Made by a program: the position numbers and the translations under genes. Of a DNA stretch of 64,000 nucleotides, positions 61,307-64,000 are shown in pieces; the stretch's first letter is position 1; each line of letters opens with the position of its first letter. The stretch is taken from the NCBI RefSeq assembly GCF_963677195.1, contig NZ_OY781918.1, positions 3,646,923 through 3,710,922 on the forward strand, read 5' to 3'. Below the pieces are notes generated by a model. The model did no database searches, was not told the DNA's origin, and worked only from the letters and a program-made list of their open reading frames with translations. The DNA is from an uncultured Marinifilum sp. (lineage in GTDB: Bacteria > Bacteroidota > Bacteroidia > Bacteroidales > Marinifilaceae).

Positions 61307-61475
61307 TGTAAGGCAGGTTTTCTGACTCTCTCCCCCTAAGTGCGCCTTCCCATAACTCCTGTGAGATACAGTGACATAATGCAGTAGAGTTTATTATAGA
61401 GATTACAGCTGCGGGCACAGTTCCGGACTTTAACCGGATTCCCTCTTTAATAACAGATCTTACGATCTGATATTG
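61307..61475 (-). promoter_or_regulatory. Cobalamin (B12) riboswitch of the corrin operon
   Basis: On the minus strand the conserved pieces occur in the right order: GGGAATCCGGT and AAGTCCGGAACTGTGCCCGC near 61442-61409, GCTGTAAT, then CACTGTATCTCACAGGAGTTA with GGGAAGG near 61373-61346, and the B12 box GTCAGAAAACCTGCC near 61327-61311. Upstream is a small hairpin, CAGATC-GTAA-GATCTG. It sits about 280 bases before cbiL, so adenosylcobalamin would shut off its own synthesis genes. Confidence 0.93.
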
Positions 61476-61703
61476 CCAAATCACTCAACAAATGTATAAT
61501 TTTTAATTTGAGAATTATTAACGAGATTACAAACAAAGTACTTACAATATTTGCCTCAAAACCTATTTAACTGAATATCTTAAACTTATAAAAATTAAAA
61601 CTGATAATATCTGTCCGAGAACATATTAATTTACTTAATAGGTCTTATCAATAAACAAATGGAAAACATTTTATATATTTATAATACGTTAAATACTAAT
61701 ACT

Positions 61704-62276
61704 ATGAGTAGAATAAGACTTGAAATTGACGGCATAAGGATTTACCGCCCTAAAAAAAACTGGAAATTATATTTTATTATTGTTGCTGATCATCCTACAG
61801 AACAAGATAAAATGATTGTAAGTACAATTCCACAAGAACCATTTAAACTAAGTAAAAGACACGAAAATGAATATTTCTTTGACACTCAGGATTTGGGATC
61901 AGAAGGATTATTTATTTTAAGTAGAGAAATGCCTGTCGATAGAGAATTGAATGTTCACATCTATCTTCGACACACCCGAAAATCACAAAGGGATTTGGGA
62001 GCTATTTTAAAAGAAATTGAAAGTGGTATTGGGGGCGATGCTTTTGGAATTGTGACAGATATTGTTGGTGCTGCAACAATTCCATGGTTAATAATATCGA
62101 AAAAAGCCGTTTCTATGATTGGGAAAATATTAAATGATATACCTGATAGGGATTTTGGTTTTGTGAGTGCTTTTGAACGTTTTGGAAGTGAGTTTGAAAG
62201 TCAAACAGAAATCGACCGGGAAAAAGATTTTACAGGAGATGCATCTTTAATTTACAGCTGGTCTCTTGATGAATAA
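61704..62276 (+). CDS. Unrecognised 190-residue protein
   Basis: The product, starting MSRIRLEIDGIRIYRPKKNW, has a beta-rich first half (WKLYFIIVADHPTEQDKMIV, FSTIPQEPFKLSKRHENEYF, LFILSREMPVDRELNVHIYL) and a middle segment GAILKEIESGIGGDAFGIVT followed by a hydrophobic stretch (VGAATIPWLIISKKAV). An earlier ATG at 61659 adds 15 residues; both are possible. I do not recognise a family. It stands alone between the cobalamin riboswitch and the acyl-CoA synthetase gene, so context gives no function. Confidence 0.6.
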   Translation: MSRIRLEIDGIRIYRPKKNWKLYFIIVADHPTEQDKMIVSTIPQEPFKLSKRHENEYFFDTQDLGSEGLFILSREMPVDRELNVHIYLRHTRKSQRDLGAILKEIESGIGGDAFGIVTDIVGAATIPWLIISKKAVSMIGKILNDIPDRDFGFVSAFERFGSEFESQTEIDREKDFTGDASLIYSWSLDE

Positions 62277-62340
62277 AAAAAATATCTGTAAAAATTTAAC
62301 TTATCAGGGATAATTTGATTTAAAAATGGTGTCCTGTATA

Positions 62341-62377
62341 AACAAAAGAGGTTGATAAATTATCAACCTCTTTTGTT
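62341..62377. terminator. Bidirectional terminator before the acyl-CoA synthetase gene
   Basis: An 18-bp perfect stem (AACAAAAGAGGTTGATAA and complement) with a single-base centre; it has an A-run on the left and a T-run on the right and lies between convergent genes. Confidence 0.85.
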
Positions 62378-62383
62378 TGTATT

Positions 62384-64000
62384 TTAAAGATATAAAAATC
62401 GTTTTATTTTATGAGTTGCAGTTTTTTGAAATGGGTCAACCTGAGCAACAACCATTTGCACCTGCGAAAATTTATTAACACGGGAATTCACATAAACCTG
62501 TAATTCCTGAATTAAATCATCAACAGTTTTATCGACATAGTTCTCTACCTCTTTTTTCATATACTTATATTGCTGCTCTAGTTCTTCGTAATTAAAGTGA
62601 ACCATGGCAACTAATTTTCCTTTTTTCTCGACAACAACAGATTCTAGTACATGTTTAAAATTATTGATTACTGATTCTATCTCTTCCGGATAAATATTCT
62701 CACCACTGGCACCAACAATCATATTTTTTAATCGGCCTTCGATATATAAGTAATTATCCTTATCCAATCTTGCTAAATCGCCAGTTTTGAACCATCCATC
62801 ATCGGTTAAAACCTCTTTGGTTTTTTTAGGCTCCTTATAATATCCCATCATAACATTATCACCTTTAGCCCAAATTTCGCCAATTTTAGTTTGAGGATCA
62901 GGATTATGAATTTTCAGTTCAACACCCATTAGTGCTGGTCCTGTAGATTGGTATTTTGTAATTGCTGGACCTATACCTGCTAATAATGGAGCTGTTTCGG
63001 TTAAACCATAACCAATTGCATAAGGAAACTTAGCTTCGCGTAAAAACAACTCAACTGCAGAGCTTAATTTTGCACCACCAATTCCGAAAAAAGTTAATTC
63101 ACCACCAAATGTCTCCATTAATTTTTTTCCTGCAATACGATTCAATTTCTTACGGAAAAATGGAATTTTATATAAATATTTAGTTATGGCCTTTGAATTA
63201 ATGCCTGGCAATACTTTTCCCTGATATATTTTTTCGATAATTAAAGGTACCGAGAACATAACTGTGGGTCTCACTTGCTTAAATGCAGCTATTAATAAAG
63301 AAGGAACAGGTGCTTTACCCAGATAGTAAATACAAGATCCAGCGATCATAGGAATTACAAATCCCAATGTATTTTCGTAGGTGTGAGATAAAGGCAGAAT
63401 GGATAAAAAACGATCTGTTTCGTTTATTGGATGTATCGTTTTTGAACGAATAGCATTTGAACAAATATTTTTATGTGATAACATTACACCTTTAGAACTT
63501 CCTGTAGTTCCTGAGGTATAAATTATTGCTGCCATATCGTCTTCATTCACATGATAAGTATGTTGCGAGCGTTCTCCTATATTAAACTGTAAATTTTCAT
63601 TAGGATAATCAATTAAGGTAAAATCTTCTATTGCAACTTTATACTTTAAATTATCAGACTTTAAATTTTTGAGTTTAGGCAACAAACCTTTAGAAACAAA
63701 AACTGCTTTTGCCTCTGAGTGTTCAAGAATATTCTCTATTTCATTTAGGCTAAATTCTGGTAACATTGGCACCACAACAGCTCCCATAAAAGTAGTTGCA
63801 TAGTAAACAATACCCCAATTCGGCATATTTGTACTTAATATTGCCACTTTATCGCCAGGTTTAACACCTAATTTTTCGTAGAATGAATGAAGTGCTTGAA
63901 TATTTGCATATACTTCATTATACGATAGAGGCTTTTGCCCCACAAGTGCCATTGCTTTACAATTACCATATTTTTTTACCGTTTGGGCAAAAAGAGCAGG
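62384..64000 (-). CDS. AMP-forming acyl-CoA synthetase, start beyond window
   Basis: At least 538 residues of a long-chain fatty-acid--CoA ligase. The AMP-binding signature is IIYTSGTTGSSKGVMLSHKN (about residue 146 from the window Met), with LPLSHTYENTLGF, GYGLTETAPLLAG, WFKTGDLARLDKDNYLYIEG, RLKNMIVGASGENIYPEEIE and the catalytic Lys region QKTATHKIKRFLYL. The frame stays open through the last 48 bases of the window (PALFAQTVKKYGNCKAMALV), which also look like the family N-terminus, so the true start lies past position 64000. It activates fatty acids for membrane lipid or beta-oxidation. Confidence 0.93.
   Translation of the reverse strand, partial: PALFAQTVKKYGNCKAMALVGQKPLSYNEVYANIQALHSFYEKLGVKPGDKVAILSTNMPNWGIVYYATTFMGAVVVPMLPEFSLNEIENILEHSEAKAVFVSKGLLPKLKNLKSDNLKYKVAIEDFTLIDYPNENLQFNIGERSQHTYHVNEDDMAAIIYTSGTTGSSKGVMLSHKNICSNAIRSKTIHPINETDRFLSILPLSHTYENTLGFVIPMIAGSCIYYLGKAPVPSLLIAAFKQVRPTVMFSVPLIIEKIYQGKVLPGINSKAITKYLYKIPFFRKKLNRIAGKKLMETFGGELTFFGIGGAKLSSAVELFLREAKFPYAIGYGLTETAPLLAGIGPAITKYQSTGPALMGVELKIHNPDPQTKIGEIWAKGDNVMMGYYKEPKKTKEVLTDDGWFKTGDLARLDKDNYLYIEGRLKNMIVGASGENIYPEEIESVINNFKHVLESVVVEKKGKLVAMVHFNYEELEQQYKYMKKEVENYVDKTVDDLIQELQVYVNSRVNKFSQVQMVVAQVDPFQKTATHKIKRFLYL

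Noticed and set aside
61275..61484. A 69-codon minus-strand reading frame
   Set aside because: It falls inside the cobalamin riboswitch, whose conserved structure explains the sequence.

Overview
The window looks like chromosomal DNA from an AT-rich member of the Bacteroidota, probably a marine or gut Bacteroidales/Marinilabiliales type. The signs are several promoter -7 elements of the form TAnnTTTG, TonB-type energy transducers, a SusC-like TonB-dependent receptor, a giant protein with a type IX secretion C-terminal signal, a BatA-type protein, a BlaI/M56 pair, and little use of Shine-Dalgarno sequences. The species cannot be fixed from the sequence alone. Most of the window is ordinary core and metabolic genome. 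It contains one insertion sequence, two possible gene remnants and no prophage or CRISPR array.

Layout. 1-2300: a sugar-epimerase operon (AGE family, with the first 20 codons of a DUF4434-like gene) whose upstream side is interrupted by a complete IS982-family element with 16-bp inverted ends and a 5-bp target duplication. 2.6-5.6 kb: a C_GCAxxG_C_C-type protein, a pterin operon (folM-folX-folK) and a B3/B4 tRNA-editing-like protein. 5.6-9.9 kb: two TonB paralogs, an M56 membrane peptidase carrying two TonB C-terminal domains, and BlaI. The motif ACTA-N6-TAGT recurs around these genes. 9.9-14.1 kb: nitrilase, acyltransferase, YitT, a sigma-like protein and an SDR. 14.4-17.0 kb: eight tandem identical tRNA-Lys(UUU) genes, a thioredoxin-fold protein, and a ninth identical tRNA-Lys. 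17.3-19.6 kb: ECF sigma factor, probable anti-sigma factor and a beta-solenoid-like exported protein. 19.7-31.3 kb: peptidases, YjbQ, a catalytically dead LMW-phosphatase-like protein, a TonB-dependent receptor, a BatA/VWA protein, a possible frameshifted ORF and ornithine aminotransferase. 31.4-41.1 kb: a 2.5-kDa-residue-scale (about 2485 aa) T9SS repeat protein and a LysM/periplasmic-binding-protein fusion. 41.2-44.8 kb: nfnAB with two ferritin-like proteins, one of which has lost its metal ligands. 45-53.8 kb: small housekeeping genes (DksA-like, SUI1, purC, phoH, ABM, haem-c sensor kinase, VF530, methyltransferase, mazG). 53.9-61.5 kb: a cobalamin operon behind a B12 riboswitch. 61.7-64 kb: an unknown protein and an acyl-CoA synthetase that runs off the window.

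How the genes work together. Five cobalamin ORFs, four of them two-domain fusions, hold the whole set CbiL, CbiH, CbiC, CbiE, CbiT, CbiG, CbiF, CbiJ and CbiD, covering the anaerobic corrin-ring steps from cobalt-factor II to cobyrinate. NfnAB plus ferritin-like proteins suggests flavin-based electron bifurcation coupled to redox or iron protection in an anaerobe or microaerophile. BlaI, the M56 peptidase and the TonB proteins look like a self-contained signal-controlled regulon. The strongest candidates for something not well described are the shared operator motif in that regulon, the tRNA-Lys array, the giant 11-repeat secreted protein, and the two pseudo-enzymes (dead LMW phosphatase and ligand-less ferritin paralog).
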